Positions 34,292-43,091 of a stretch of 64,000 nt of DNA are shown piece by piece. Numbering within the stretch: the stretch's first letter is position 1; every line of letters starts with the position of its first letter. The stretch is taken from NCBI GenBank assembly GCA_965203535.1, contig OZ241897.1, forward strand, positions 3,968,001 through 4,032,000, written 5' to 3'. The notes beneath the pieces were generated by a model. The model was not told the DNA's origin. It was given only the letters and a program-made list of their open reading frames with translations, and did no database searches. Made by a program: the position numbers and the translations under genes. This DNA is from JAJDTT01 sp022827025 (lineage in GTDB: Bacteria > Acidobacteriota > UBA6911 > RPQK01 > JAJDTT01).

Positions 34292-35575
34292 ATGTCCCTG
34301 GAACTGCGAAACCGGATTTTTCAGCAACTGGACTCGATGTGGCTCATCGATCCCCACACCCACATCGACCCTCACCGGCCCGCCGCCGAAACGCTGGCCG
34401 ACATCCTGGGATATCACTACTACACGGAGCTGGCCCACTCCGCCGGCATGCCCCGGGAGGAGATTGAAGAGCCGGGGGTCGAACCCAAGGAAAAGACCAG
34501 GCGGCTGATCGCCCGTCTGGGGCCGGTGGAAAACACGGTCCAGTACAGTTGGCTGGTGGAGATGGCCCAGTCGCTGCTCGGCTTCGACGGCGACCGGATC
34601 ACGCCGGACAACTGGGAGGCTCTCTACGATACGTCTGAGCGCCTCATGTCCTCGCCGGCCTGGGAACGGGACGTGCTCCGGAGGAGCCGGCTCCGGCGCG
34701 TGTTCCTGACCAGCGACTTCGATGATCCGCTGGAGGGGTTCGACACGGAGTTGTACATCCCCTGCCTCAGGACCGACGACCTGGTGTTCGGCCTCGCCGA
34801 TCCTGCCGTGCGGGGGCGCCTGGAAAAAGCCGCGGGTGTCTCCGTCCACGATCCCGCAACCCTGCGGAGCGCCCTCGGCTCTCTTTTCGGGCACTTCAAG
34901 TCCCGCAACGCCCGAGCGGCCGCGATCTCGCTGCCGCCCGACTTCACTCCCACGAAAATCTCCGAGCAAGAGGTGGCGGCCGCTCTGGACAGCATTCTGC
35001 TGGGCGGAGAAGGGGGCGGCCTCCGCTCGCGGCAATCGTTGTCCCATTTCGTTTTCTGGACACTGGCCGAGTTCTGCGCCGAGTTCCGGCTGCCCTTCGA
35101 CCTGATGATCGGGGTCAATAGGGGCGTCTACGAGGCCGGTGTCTTCCAGGGGCAGGACCTGTACGACAGCCGCGTCTCCCTGATTCAATACCGCGAACTG
35201 TTCAACGCCTTTCCCCAGGTGACCTTCCCCATTTCGGTCCTGGCCAGCGTCACCAATCAGGAGCTGACCAGCTACGCCTGGATCTTCCCCAACGTGGTGA
35301 CCCACGGGCATTGGTGGTATTCCAACGCCCCCGCCTTCCTGGAAGGAGATCTGGCGGCCCGGCTGGAGACCGTGCCCGCCACCAAGCAGATCGGGTACTA
35401 CAGCGACATGTACAAACTGGAGTTCGCGCTGCCCAAGTTCGCCATGTACAAGAGGACGCTGGCCAAGGTCCTGGCCGAGCGGTTCGTCATCGACCGGGGA
35501 TGGCCGGAACTCCGGGCCTTGCAGTTGGGACGCCAGGTTCTGCGCGGCAACGTCGACGCCACCTTCGGGTTCTGA
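34292..35575 (+). CDS. Uronate isomerase (UxaC)-like amidohydrolase-superfamily protein
   Basis: A 427-aa cytoplasmic protein. The amidohydrolase metal motif appears as LIDPHTHIDPH near residues 18-28. The C-terminal PNVVTHGHWWYSNAP, then GYYSDMYKLEFALPKF, resemble the end of glucuronate/galacturonate isomerase. The middle, with LPFDLMIGVNRG and PISVLAS, also fits a divergent UxaC. Canonical UxaC is about 470 aa and interconverts uronates and keto-acids. This clade is common in planctomycetes and acidobacteria and its substrate is not established. A family D hairpin follows the stop after seven bases. Confidence 0.72.
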   Translation: MSLELRNRIFQQLDSMWLIDPHTHIDPHRPAAETLADILGYHYYTELAHSAGMPREEIEEPGVEPKEKTRRLIARLGPVENTVQYSWLVEMAQSLLGFDGDRITPDNWEALYDTSERLMSSPAWERDVLRRSRLRRVFLTSDFDDPLEGFDTELYIPCLRTDDLVFGLADPAVRGRLEKAAGVSVHDPATLRSALGSLFGHFKSRNARAAAISLPPDFTPTKISEQEVAAALDSILLGGEGGGLRSRQSLSHFVFWTLAEFCAEFRLPFDLMIGVNRGVYEAGVFQGQDLYDSRVSLIQYRELFNAFPQVTFPISVLASVTNQELTSYAWIFPNVVTHGHWWYSNAPAFLEGDLAARLETVPATKQIGYYSDMYKLEFALPKFAMYKRTLAKVLAERFVIDRGWPELRALQLGRQVLRGNVDATFGF

Positions 35576-35582
35576 AAGGAGA

Positions 35583-35600
35583 GGGGACTTTCCTGTCCCC
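35583..35600 (+). terminator. Family D hairpin after uronate-isomerase-like gene
   Basis: GGGGAC and GTCCCC pair around the constant TTTCCT loop, eight bases after the stop at 35575 and just before the convergent sialidase stop at 35630. Core and loop are the same as in the hairpin after the TonB receptor. Confidence 0.68.
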
Positions 35601-35629
35601 CGTCTTCCTCTCCGACCCATAACCGCCGG

Positions 35630-36679
35630 CTAATACCCCGAAACTTCCACCGGCTCAGGTTCAGGAATGTCCACCTTCGCCAAATAGATGCTCGTCTTCC
35701 CCTCGTGGGTCGAGTAATAGCTCATCCAGAGCAGTCCCTCGTGCCACACCATTCCGGGATAGCTGGTGTCCCCTCCGGACGGGAGCCGGAGCAGCTCGGA
35801 CACGGTCCCGGACTCGAGATCCACCGACCAGAGGAGGGTTCTTCTTTCCCGGTCGGGAAGGTAGAGCCGGCCCGCAGCCACCAGGCGCCCGTCAGGAAGG
35901 GAGATCAGGTTGGGCCCGCCGATTCGCTGCCCCGAATCCTTCCAGTTCCACAGCGTGTAGGGCGGCTCCGAGACGCCTATCTGTGCCGAGTTGTCGGGTG
36001 TTCCGTCCCGCCGCAACAGGCAGACCGCCGTCCCGTCCTCAAGGAAGATGATGGTCGACTCGTTGGGGTAGCCGCGGCTGAAGAAGACGTTCACGTGGGT
36101 CTCGTACCGGACCCCGTCCCGGGTCCTGTAGAGCCGGGCGAACTCCTGCTGACTGTTGCGATGGCTGTACGCCACTCTCGTCGTGTAGCCGACCCCGTAG
36201 CCGGTTCCCTCCTGCCAGGACACTCTCCAGAGCCAGAAATCCGGTTCGCCCACGGGCTCCCGGGGCGTCCACTCCGTTCCATCCTTCGAGAAGGAGACCC
36301 AGGGGTTGTAGTCCTCCTGTTCGCCGCCCAACGACTTCCGTTCCGCGGCCAGCAGCATCAGCCTGCCGTCGGGTGTGACGACGAGCTTGGGATCCCTCAG
36401 ATCGTTGCCCGGTTCGGGCGGCATGTGGACGGCGGAAGACCAGTTCTCCCCGTCGGCGGAGGTGATCACACGGATGGAACCGTCATGGGAGGTGTGATCC
36501 TGCCCTTCGCGGAAGGTGCAGTACCACTGGTCCTGGAACCGGACCAGGTCGGTGAAGGCGCTGTGGGGAGCCTGGTCCCAGATCTTCTGGACCGAAACCA
36601 GCTTGGCGCCGGAAGGTCCGCACCCCGCCGCGGCGGCCAGCACCAGCAGCAATCGACAGCAACGGCTCCAACCTGACAT
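35630..36679 (-). CDS. Exo-alpha-sialidase-like (BNR propeller) lipoprotein
   Basis: A 349-aa protein. The signal LLLVLAAAAGC ends in a lipobox Cys. A six-bladed propeller follows, with TDLVRFQDQWYCTFREGQDH, where the FREG block carries the arginine expected to bind a carboxylate in sialidase-like folds. Then come ITSADGENWSS (Asp-box-like), DPKLVVTPDGRLML, RSYPNESTII-type block GYPNESTIIFL, and SYPGMVWHEGLLWMSYYST. AGGGAG is placed correctly before ATG 36679. True sialidase activity is unproven; many family members are glycan-binding propellers or other glycosidases. Confidence 0.78.
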   Translation of the reverse strand: MSGWSRCCRLLLVLAAAAGCGPSGAKLVSVQKIWDQAPHSAFTDLVRFQDQWYCTFREGQDHTSHDGSIRVITSADGENWSSAVHMPPEPGNDLRDPKLVVTPDGRLMLLAAERKSLGGEQEDYNPWVSFSKDGTEWTPREPVGEPDFWLWRVSWQEGTGYGVGYTTRVAYSHRNSQQEFARLYRTRDGVRYETHVNVFFSRGYPNESTIIFLEDGTAVCLLRRDGTPDNSAQIGVSEPPYTLWNWKDSGQRIGGPNLISLPDGRLVAAGRLYLPDRERRTLLWSVDLESGTVSELLRLPSGGDTSYPGMVWHEGLLWMSYYSTHEGKTSIYLAKVDIPEPEPVEVSGY

Positions 36680-36747
36680 TGTCGTCTCCCTTATCTCGAT
36701 CCGAATTGATCCAAGACCCAGCGGCCGTATTCGACCGACAAGAACAA

Positions 36748-36822
36748 TGGAGCCGGCGAAGGGAATTGAACCCCCAACCTACGCATTACGAATGCGCCGC
36801 TCTACCGTTGAGCTACGCCGGC
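36748..36822 (-). tRNA. tRNA-Thr (anticodon CGT)
   Basis: The minus-strand sequence folds as a cloverleaf: acceptor GCCGGCG with CGCCGGC, D arm GCTC/GAGC, anticodon stem GCGCA/TGCGT with loop TTCGTAA (anticodon CGT, reading ACG), T arm GGGGG-TTCAATT-CCC and an encoded CCA (36748-36750). A strong promoter lies 22-51 bp upstream. Confidence 0.95.
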
Positions 36823-36843
36823 TCCCAGTGGAGGAAAGGACAC

Positions 36844-36873
36844 ATTATAGGAACAAGTCCCCAGGACTGCCAA
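36844..36873 (-). promoter_or_regulatory. Sigma70-type promoter of tRNA-Thr
   Basis: On the minus strand TTGGCA (36873-36868) and a perfect TATAAT (36849-36844) are separated by 18 bp. The -10 box ends 21 bp before the tRNA 5' end, right for a short leader. It is the best consensus promoter in the window. Confidence 0.75.
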
Positions 36874-36931
36874 CGAGCGTGAGCCAATCCCCGGTTGGAA
36901 ATCGCATTCCCCGGTGAAAGGAGGTGTCGAG

Positions 36932-37414
36932 ATGATGAGCATGAGGATGAAAACACACCGGATCCGGGTGGTCGCATTGGCGCTGGCGGGACTGGTCTCC
37001 CTGCCGGCACGGGCCGGGGTCATTCCCGGACGTTGGGAGAAGGTCTCGGCCCTGGCGGTCGCATCGCGCGTCACGGTGGAAATGAAGAACGGGGATCGAG
37101 TCAAGGGGCATTACGAGGGTCTGACGGCTACAGACGTCCTGCTCGTGACCCATGACGCTCGGGCGGCGATTCCCAGGGAGGACATCGAGACCATCACCAC
37201 TCAAGCGGAGGACAGTCTCGCCAACGGCATCTTGATCGGTGCCGGAGTTGGAGCCGGGATCATGGGGGCACTGGCGGCGGGGACTTCCAACGACCTGACT
37301 CCACTCGGAGTGTTGATTGTCGCCTCCATTGGACTGGCGCCCGGCCTGGCCGTGGGCGCCGCGGTCGATGCCGTCCAGAAGCCCGCGGCCATCGTACTCT
37401 ACGAAGCGCCGTGA
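36932..37414 (+). CDS. Exported/membrane protein of unknown function with SH3-like start
   Basis: A 160-aa protein with a signal peptide (VVALALAGLVSLPARAG). It is followed by a small beta-rich segment, RVTVEMKNGDRVKGHYEGL, VLLVTHDARAAIPREDIETI, reminiscent of Sm-like or SH3 barrels. A glycine-rich hydrophobic stretch (GILIGAGVGAGIMGALAAG, VLIVASIGLAPGLAVGAAV) forms two likely membrane helices. Similar short proteins with a 'G.. hxG.. l..d .. l' core occur across acidobacteria without assigned role. AAAGGAGGTG precedes ATG 36932. A partial family A repeat lies 17 bp downstream. Confidence 0.68.
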   Translation: MMSMRMKTHRIRVVALALAGLVSLPARAGVIPGRWEKVSALAVASRVTVEMKNGDRVKGHYEGLTATDVLLVTHDARAAIPREDIETITTQAEDSLANGILIGAGVGAGIMGALAAGTSNDLTPLGVLIVASIGLAPGLAVGAAVDAVQKPAAIVLYEAP

Positions 37415-37430
37415 CATCCGGGCGGTTGCG

Positions 37431-37505
37431 TCGCAGCCCGTAGCAAGAGTCGTCACGGCGTTCGACCGGGTCCGCATCGGGCGCGGAGACGCGTTGCCCC
37501 GGTTC
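37431..37505. repeat. Family A palindromic repeat, copy 3 (half element)
   Basis: GCAGCCCGTAGCAAGAGTCG, then CACGGCGTTCGACCGGGTC and CGGAGACGCGTTGCCCCGGT match one arm of the long repeat at 50578-50742 (reverse complement) and of 4584-4749. The other arm is missing, so it is a decayed or truncated copy between the genes ending at 37414 and 37514. Confidence 0.82.
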
Positions 37506-37513
37506 GGCGGCGG

Positions 37514-37837
37514 CTACGACTGAGCTTCCTTGAGGGCGGCGGCCTGGGCCTTGGCGCCCATGTCCTCCGCCTCCTGGATCCAGCCCTTGGCGTGGTAGAA
37601 CATGGACAGGCTGGTGTAGGCCAACGGGTTGTCCGGCTCCACGTCCCGGTAGCGCAGGCCGTACTGCAACGCCTTCTCCAGGTCCTTTTTGTGGTAGCAG
37701 CACATGGCCGCGGCGTGCAGGGCGTCTCCGTATTTGGCGTCCTCTTCCAACGCCTGGTCGAACGCCGCAACGGCTTCGTCCATGCGGTCGTCGGCGAAGA
37801 GGTCCATCCCCTTCAGGTAGTGGTCTTCCTTGGACAT
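37514..37837 (-). CDS. Small TPR-repeat protein
   Basis: A 107-aa protein made of about three tetratricopeptide repeats: MDLFADDRMDEAVAAFDQAL, DALHAAAMCCYHKKDLEKAL, and AYTSLSMFYHAKGWIQEAED. It has no signal peptide, so it is a cytoplasmic protein-interaction module. ATG 37837 follows GAGGTG at a suitable distance; the frame is open further upstream but overlaps no recognisable sequence. It lies downstream of the two M16 peptidase genes in the same direction, 95 bp away. Confidence 0.82.
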   Translation of the reverse strand: MSKEDHYLKGMDLFADDRMDEAVAAFDQALEEDAKYGDALHAAAMCCYHKKDLEKALQYGLRYRDVEPDNPLAYTSLSMFYHAKGWIQEAEDMGAKAQAAALKEAQS

Positions 37838-37932
37838 CGGCACCTCGAAGACATCGTCCTCCACCCCTGGCGTCCCGTCAAGGCGCCGGACCGGGGACTG
37901 TCGGTTCGTGAAATCCTGTCGTTCCGATTCGG

Positions 37933-39297
37933 CTACTCCAGCCGGTTCCCGTCCGTGTCGTAGACCGACACGGGGCCCAAACGTGCCAGGTCCTCCTCGA
38001 CCTGGGAACGGTCGGCCACCACGGTGATGACGGTCCGCCCCGGATCCAGGTAGGTCCGGGCCGTTTCCCGGATCGTCTCCGGAGTCACCCGCTGCAGCCG
38101 CTGGACGTAGTTCCGGTAGTGGTCTTCCGGGAGCCTGTCCAGGCGCCGGCTGACCTCGAGATCCGCCACCGAATCGGACGTCTCCAGGACACGGATGAAC
38201 CGGCCCGTCAGTTCCGCCCGGCAACGGTTCAACTCCCGGGAACCGGGCGGCTCCCGCCTCAGGCGCTCCATCTCCTTCAGGCTCTCCTGCAACGACTCGG
38301 CCGCCACGTCGCTACGCACGTCGGCGCCTATGAGGATGACCCCGTCGCGCCGGTACCATTTCATGGTGCTGTAGGCCCCGTAGGTGTATCCCTTGTCCTC
38401 CCGCAGGTTCAGGAAGAGACGGGAGCTGGCGCTGCCCCCCAGGACCTGGTTGGCCAGGAACAGGGGCGTCCCGTCCCGGTGGCCCCGGGGCAACCCGCGG
38501 CTGGCCACGACGATCCGGGCCTGGACGGAATGGGGCCGGTGAACCAGCAAGACCCGCCGTGATTCCGGGGCCGGCGGCAGCGGGGCTCGGTCCTGCTGGG
38601 GCGCCTCGCCTGTCCAGCGTCCCAGGTAACGCTCGGCCAGGCGTGCGGCCCGGTCCGGCTGCACGGCTCCCGAGAAGGCGAGCAGGGCTCCGCGCGGCGC
38701 CAACAGCCGCCGGTGCACCCCGCGCAACGCGTCGCGGTCCGCCGCCTCCACGTGGGACACGGGAAACGAGACGCGCGAATAGGGGTGGCTTCGGTAGAGA
38801 GCCGAGTGGCTCCGTTCCTGGGCCAGGAACACCGGTTGGGACCGCTGGGACAGAAGGTGGCTCTTCCACCGGCTCCGGGCCTTCTCCAATTCCTTCTCGG
38901 GGAATGCCGGGTTCAGCACCAGGTCCGCCAACAGTTCCAGGGCCGGCTCCAGGTACCGGGCCAGCACCGTCAGGGTGAGCTGGCTCTGTTCCATGCGGAC
39001 CTGGGTGCCGTAGTGAATCGCCAACTGGTCCATCAGGTCCGAGATCTGCCGGGAGCCGCGGGTCTCGGTTCCCTCTTCCAACAGCTCGACGGCCAGACTC
39101 GTCAGGGCCAGGTTCCCGGTGGAGTCGGAGCTGCGGCCGTTGGGCCAGGCCAGGCAGAGGGAAACCTTGGGAAGGGCGGAATCCTCGACCGTCAGAACCC
39201 GAAGCCCGTTCCCCAGGACGGCGTCGGGAATCTTCGGATAGCCGGGTACCGGCAACGGCGCTATCGCTGGAGGCTGATCGGTTTTCATGACATGCAC
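37933..39297 (-). CDS. M16 peptidase family protein, non-catalytic subunit
   Basis: A 454-aa insulinase-fold protein. NGLRVLTVEDSALPKVSLCLAW aligns with the M16 start, but the zinc motif HxxEH is replaced by LAVELLEEG, so it cannot bind zinc. The C-terminal half keeps the M16 features VLGGSASSRLFLNLREDKGYTYG (the R/Y pair that contacts substrate). It would form a heterodimer with the catalytic subunit encoded 40 bp upstream, like mitochondrial processing peptidase subunits. Start at ATG 39297; a second ATG at 39288 is possible, and neither has a clear ribosome binding site. Confidence 0.88.
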   Translation of the reverse strand: MHVMKTDQPPAIAPLPVPGYPKIPDAVLGNGLRVLTVEDSALPKVSLCLAWPNGRSSDSTGNLALTSLAVELLEEGTETRGSRQISDLMDQLAIHYGTQVRMEQSQLTLTVLARYLEPALELLADLVLNPAFPEKELEKARSRWKSHLLSQRSQPVFLAQERSHSALYRSHPYSRVSFPVSHVEAADRDALRGVHRRLLAPRGALLAFSGAVQPDRAARLAERYLGRWTGEAPQQDRAPLPPAPESRRVLLVHRPHSVQARIVVASRGLPRGHRDGTPLFLANQVLGGSASSRLFLNLREDKGYTYGAYSTMKWYRRDGVILIGADVRSDVAAESLQESLKEMERLRREPPGSRELNRCRAELTGRFIRVLETSDSVADLEVSRRLDRLPEDHYRNYVQRLQRVTPETIRETARTYLDPGRTVITVVADRSQVEEDLARLGPVSVYDTDGNRLE

Positions 39298-39337
39298 TTA
39301 TTGCGTCTTCCCACCCCGCAATTGGGCGAGCTCCAAT

Positions 39338-40633
39338 TCAACTTTGTCCCGGCTCCACCAGCAGCAGGGTGCGGTTCTCCGGACGGAACGTTTCAGCGGC
39401 CACTCGGAGAATATCCTCGGAAGTCGTCTCGGCATACCGGGACCATTCCCGGTTGATTTCCCCTGGGTCTCCGTAGAACACGGCGTGGTGGGCCAGGATC
39501 TCGCCCACGTCCGACACCTTCTCCAGCCGGCGGACGAAACGAAACGCCAACTGATTGCGCGCCTTTTCCACTTCCCGTGGCGTCACCACCTCCCGGCACA
39601 GCCCGCCCAGCTCGCCCTCGACCCGGTCCAGGACCGGGTCGACCGGAACCCCGTCCTGAATCTGCAGGAAGATGTGAAACAGGCACGGGCCGCGGTACTG
39701 GTTCGGCCCGGACGACAGTCCGGCGACCCAGTTCCGCTCGTACACCAGTTGGCGGTAAAGGCGGGAGGAGGAGCCGTCCGTCAGCAGCAGGGCGAGGATG
39801 CCGAGGGCGTAGTACTCGGGACTGCCCACGGGCGGCATGTGGTAGCCCATGATGACCAGGGGGAGCACGGCCAGGGGGTCCCGGATCGTCTCCCGCTTCT
39901 CCTCCCGTTGAGACGGCTCCCGGAATACCGGCCGTGCGGATCGAGTCCGGTCCGGAATCGATCCGAAGTAACGGTGGATCGACTCCAGGGCGGCGGCCTC
40001 CTCCACGTCTCCCGAAAGGACCAGCACGGCGTTTCCCGGTCCGTAGTGCGTCCGGTGAAACTCCCTGGCGTCGGCCAGGGTCGCCCGCTGCAGATCTTCG
40101 ACCGCGCCGATGATGGGATGGGAATACTCCCAGCTCTCGTAGGCCAGGTCGTCCAGCCTCAGAAAAGCGCGCCCATAGGGGCGGTTGTCGTAACTCTGCT
40201 TTTTCTCCTCGATGACCGTCTGCCTCTGGTTCTCGAAGTTCTCCGCCGTCACCTCCAGGGAACTCATGCGGTCGGCCTCCAGCCAGAGCCCCAGGTCCAG
40301 GCAATTCGACGGCAGCGTCTCGTGGTAGGCGGTGCGGTCCTTGCTGGTGGTGGCGTTCCAGCGTCCTCCCGCCTCGTCCACGTATCGGCCGTGCTCGTTC
40401 TTGGCCACGTTCCGGGATCCCTGGAACATCATGTGCTCGAAGAGGTGGGCGAGACCGGAGAGCCCCGGTACTTCGCAGGAGGAGCCGACCCGGTAATGGA
40501 GGCTGATATGCACCAGGGGGACGCGGCTGCTCGGCCGCAGAATGACCTGGAGGCCGTTGGACAAGGTTTCCTGCCGGAACCGGACGTGTGGGATCTCCAA
40601 GCGTTCTCCGGTCGGGTCGGGATCCGTTCTCAT
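39338..40633 (-). CDS. M16 zinc peptidase, catalytic subunit
   Basis: A 431-aa protein. The zinc motif HLFEH is at residues 63-67 and the third ligand is a Glu of VIEEKKQ near residue 141. GSSSRLYRQLVYE in the second half is the usual M16 block. No signal peptide is evident. Homologues degrade peptides or process precursors. The gene is followed by the non-catalytic partner (40-bp gap), the typical bacterial pair. It is complete and of normal length. Confidence 0.92.
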   Translation of the reverse strand: MRTDPDPTGERLEIPHVRFRQETLSNGLQVILRPSSRVPLVHISLHYRVGSSCEVPGLSGLAHLFEHMMFQGSRNVAKNEHGRYVDEAGGRWNATTSKDRTAYHETLPSNCLDLGLWLEADRMSSLEVTAENFENQRQTVIEEKKQSYDNRPYGRAFLRLDDLAYESWEYSHPIIGAVEDLQRATLADAREFHRTHYGPGNAVLVLSGDVEEAAALESIHRYFGSIPDRTRSARPVFREPSQREEKRETIRDPLAVLPLVIMGYHMPPVGSPEYYALGILALLLTDGSSSRLYRQLVYERNWVAGLSSGPNQYRGPCLFHIFLQIQDGVPVDPVLDRVEGELGGLCREVVTPREVEKARNQLAFRFVRRLEKVSDVGEILAHHAVFYGDPGEINREWSRYAETTSEDILRVAAETFRPENRTLLLVEPGQS

Positions 40634-40670
40634 GCGGGGATTCTAACGCTTGGGACTGGGTCCCGGCGAA

Positions 40671-41294
40671 CTATCGGGCTTCGAACTCGAAGAAGACCAG
40701 AGGTTCCTTGGCCGAGAAATTGTAGACCTCGGGGAGGTAGAAGCGGCTCTTGGAAAGGTCCCATCCGTCCCACGGGATTTCATAGAAGACCACGCCGAAG
40801 TCCTTGGTGTAGGGGGCAATGAGCTTTTCGCCGAAGTCCTTCTGCTCGAAGTCGGCGAGCATCTCTTCGCTGGCGACCTTGATCCTCCGGGAGCCGCGGC
40901 GTCCCGGGACCGGTGCCGGGAATGTGGAGATCGGGGGCCGCCGCTTGTTGTTCAGGTCCGCCAGCACGTCCAGGTAGTGCATCGGACGATGGTGGGTCCC
41001 GGCGCCGTCGATCAGGAAAATGGCCCGGCCGTCCAGGCTCACCACGAAGTCGTTGTTGTTCTCCACCACGATGAGCACCGGGAGAATCCGCTTCCTGGCG
41101 AACTTGTCGGTGTCGAACAACTGGCGGGCCTTGTGCCGAGTGTCGCAAGGATAGGCGGCAATGACCAGGTTCTGGGACTCCTGGTGGGCGGCATACTCTC
41201 TGGCTTCTTTCGCGCGGATCTCCACGGAGTCGTAGCCTGGAATCAGGGCGCTCGCCAGAAGCTGGCCGGCCAGAAGAACGTAAACGCCAGTCAT
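40671..41294 (-). CDS. Exported protein of unknown function
   Basis: A 207-aa protein beginning VYVLLAGQLLASALIPG, a likely signal sequence. The mature part has KEAREYAAHQESQNLVIAAY, VLIVVENNNDFVVSLDGRAI, KVASEEMLADFEQKDF and VVFYEIPWDGWDLSKSRFYLPEV, ending EPLVFFEFEAR. I recognise no family. The pattern of beta strands suggests a small all-beta or mixed domain in the envelope. It lies upstream of the M16 pair in the same direction (37-bp gap), so they could form an operon. Confidence 0.65.
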   Translation of the reverse strand: MTGVYVLLAGQLLASALIPGYDSVEIRAKEAREYAAHQESQNLVIAAYPCDTRHKARQLFDTDKFARKRILPVLIVVENNNDFVVSLDGRAIFLIDGAGTHHRPMHYLDVLADLNNKRRPPISTFPAPVPGRRGSRRIKVASEEMLADFEQKDFGEKLIAPYTKDFGVVFYEIPWDGWDLSKSRFYLPEVYNFSAKEPLVFFEFEAR

Positions 41295-41348
41295 TGAATT
41301 TCGATACCCATTGTAAGCGGTGAGCGCCGGTTTGCGTCGCGCAGACTA

Positions 41349-41514
41349 CCAGGAGCCTGCCCGGCAGAAATTGATCTGCTGCGAAAGCGTATAATCGGTC
41401 CATATTTCCCCGATTTCTCGGCGAATAGAACAACTATGCGCCTCTAAATCGTGAAAATCTGGCCTCGATTCTCCACTTTCTCGCTACGATCATTTCTACC
41501 GCGCAGACTCCTGG
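41349..41514. repeat. Family B inverted-repeat element, full-length copy (166 bp)
   Basis: The left arm begins CCAGGAGCCTGCCCGGCAGA, then AATTGATCTGCTGCGAAAGC. The right arm ends CGATCATTTCTACCGCGCAG, then ACTCCTGG. The first ~23 bases of both ends are inverted repeats with few mismatches, and the arms then diverge around a unique AT-richer core of about 90 bp. Both arms recur, inverted, in the 84-bp copy at 55002-55085. It separates the hypothetical protein start (41294) from the NTPase stop (41521). Confidence 0.82.
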
Positions 41515-41520
41515 TCCCCT

Positions 41521-42078
41521 TCAAGTCTCTCTCGTTGACGATGCCCGGACCAGGATTCGATCCACGCGCCGGAGGATCTCGCCGTGCAGAACCGACCGGT
41601 TCTTCCGGGTCAGTTTGACCAGGCGCACATCCTTCCGGTCCCGGATGCGCTTCAGGACTCCGGAGCCGTGCAGCGCGATGGTGCCCAGGACCGGACAAGG
41701 CGAATCCAGGAGTTCGAGTATCGCCTCCCGCAAGGGCCTCGAGAGGAGCTCCATCTTGGCGATCTCGTCCACCACCACCAGGTCCGGCCGCTTCCGCTTC
41801 CAGTCCAGATGAGGCAGGACCAAGTTCTCCAGCATCCCGGGGTGGACGCCGTAAGGTCCCAGCCGGTGCCGGGACGTGGTCTGGTAGTCCCGGTGCGCGA
41901 ACACGCCTGAAGTCCCGTTCAGGGCCACCGCCCGGAATCCCACGCGCCGGCCCCGGGTGCGGATCTCCTCGGTGTAGAAACCGCTCAGAGCCAGGTGTCC
42001 GAGCCGCTCGATGAGCCGTTTGACGAGAGTGGTCTTCCCGATTCCCGGATGTCCCGTGAGCAGCAGGTTCGTGGTCAT
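41521..42078 (-). CDS. Nucleoside-triphosphatase, THEP1 family
   Basis: A 185-aa P-loop NTPase. Walker A is TGHPGIGKTTL at residues 8-18, and Walker B is LVVVDEIAKMEL. The central SGFYTEEIRTRGRRVGFRAV is a THEP1 signature. Family members hydrolyse NTPs with broad specificity; physiological role unclear. ATG 42078 overlaps the stop of the alpha/beta hydrolase gene by four bases, so the two are translationally coupled. Family B repeat begins six bases beyond its stop codon. Confidence 0.88.
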   Translation of the reverse strand: MTTNLLLTGHPGIGKTTLVKRLIERLGHLALSGFYTEEIRTRGRRVGFRAVALNGTSGVFAHRDYQTTSRHRLGPYGVHPGMLENLVLPHLDWKRKRPDLVVVDEIAKMELLSRPLREAILELLDSPCPVLGTIALHGSGVLKRIRDRKDVRLVKLTRKNRSVLHGEILRRVDRILVRASSTRET

Positions 42079-43091
42079 TGGCGGCGCCCCAGATGGCGGT
42101 GCAGGTAGCGGATGATGTGCCATCCGTCCATGCAGACGAAGGGAAATCGGGCCGTCGTGTAGTGGCCGCAGGGGAGCTCGATCCGATCGAACGGGATTCC
42201 GTGCTCCCGGTATCTCAGAAAGACCAGTTGCGAGAGTTCCGGGGTGAAGGTCAGATCGTAGCGGGCGGTGATCAGGAGATGGGGCCGGCGGGATTCCCGG
42301 AGCCGGGAAATGAAGTACCAGGGACTGATGGGCGCCCAGCAGTGCTCCAGGTCGTCCCGGGAGATGTAGCCTTCCAGGCCCCACCGAACGTATCGCGTGG
42401 CCAGTCCGGTCCAGACGACCTGGGCGAAGGAGGAGGAGACGTGGTTGAACACGCCGGTCTCGATGAGCGGGTCGTGGACGAAGGCCAGGAACGTGACGCA
42501 GGAGCCGATGCTGGTTCCCACGACGCCCACGTGTTCGTAGCCCTCGTCCCGGAGCCAATGGGCGGCCTGGAGCACTTCCAGCACGGCTTGGCGCGTGGCC
42601 TGAAGGGTCCTGCCGATGTTGGGGCTGACCATGTGTTCGGCCCGGATTTCCCCCGGAGGCAGCCGCCGTTCGTGGTAGGGCAGGGACAGGCGCACGGCGG
42701 TGATGCCCAGGCGTGTCAGGAGCCGGCAAAGTCCCACGTGGCTGGTGGCGTCGGCGTTCCACTGGGGGACCACGACGACGGCCCGTCGCCGATCCGGACC
42801 CGGAAAGATCCGGGCATGGACCGTATTGTTCCCGGGGTAGGCGCTCTCGACCGGGGTCTCGAAAGTGAGACGGTCGCCGGAACGCCGGGGATTCCGCGGG
42901 GGCGTGCTCTCATAGAATCGACGGTCCGCCAATGCCGTCCGGGCATACCGCTTCACCCGGGAGAGGGGGTCGTGGCCGGCCGTCTGGCCGAGGCACTCCA
43001 AGCCCCAGTCGAAGGGCAGGATCCGGCGGCTCGTGTCGCGCAGCGTCAGGATCCGTTCCCGGCGCTCGATCCAGCGGCCGTAGGTGTTCAT
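42075..43091 (-). CDS. Alpha/beta hydrolase
   Basis: A 338-aa protein. The nucleophile elbow is GVVGTSIGSCV (Ser in GTSIGS). Before it RAVVVVPQWNADATSH holds the oxyanion region, and after it LLITARYDLTFTPE carries the acid. The catalytic His lies in LPCGHYTTARFP. The family resembles abhydrolase_18/DUF2048-like esterases of unknown substrate. It overlaps the AI-2E transporter gene upstream and the NTPase downstream by four bases each. Confidence 0.8.
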   Translation of the reverse strand: MNTYGRWIERRERILTLRDTSRRILPFDWGLECLGQTAGHDPLSRVKRYARTALADRRFYESTPPRNPRRSGDRLTFETPVESAYPGNNTVHARIFPGPDRRRAVVVVPQWNADATSHVGLCRLLTRLGITAVRLSLPYHERRLPPGEIRAEHMVSPNIGRTLQATRQAVLEVLQAAHWLRDEGYEHVGVVGTSIGSCVTFLAFVHDPLIETGVFNHVSSSFAQVVWTGLATRYVRWGLEGYISRDDLEHCWAPISPWYFISRLRESRRPHLLITARYDLTFTPELSQLVFLRYREHGIPFDRIELPCGHYTTARFPFVCMDGWHIIRYLHRHLGRRQ

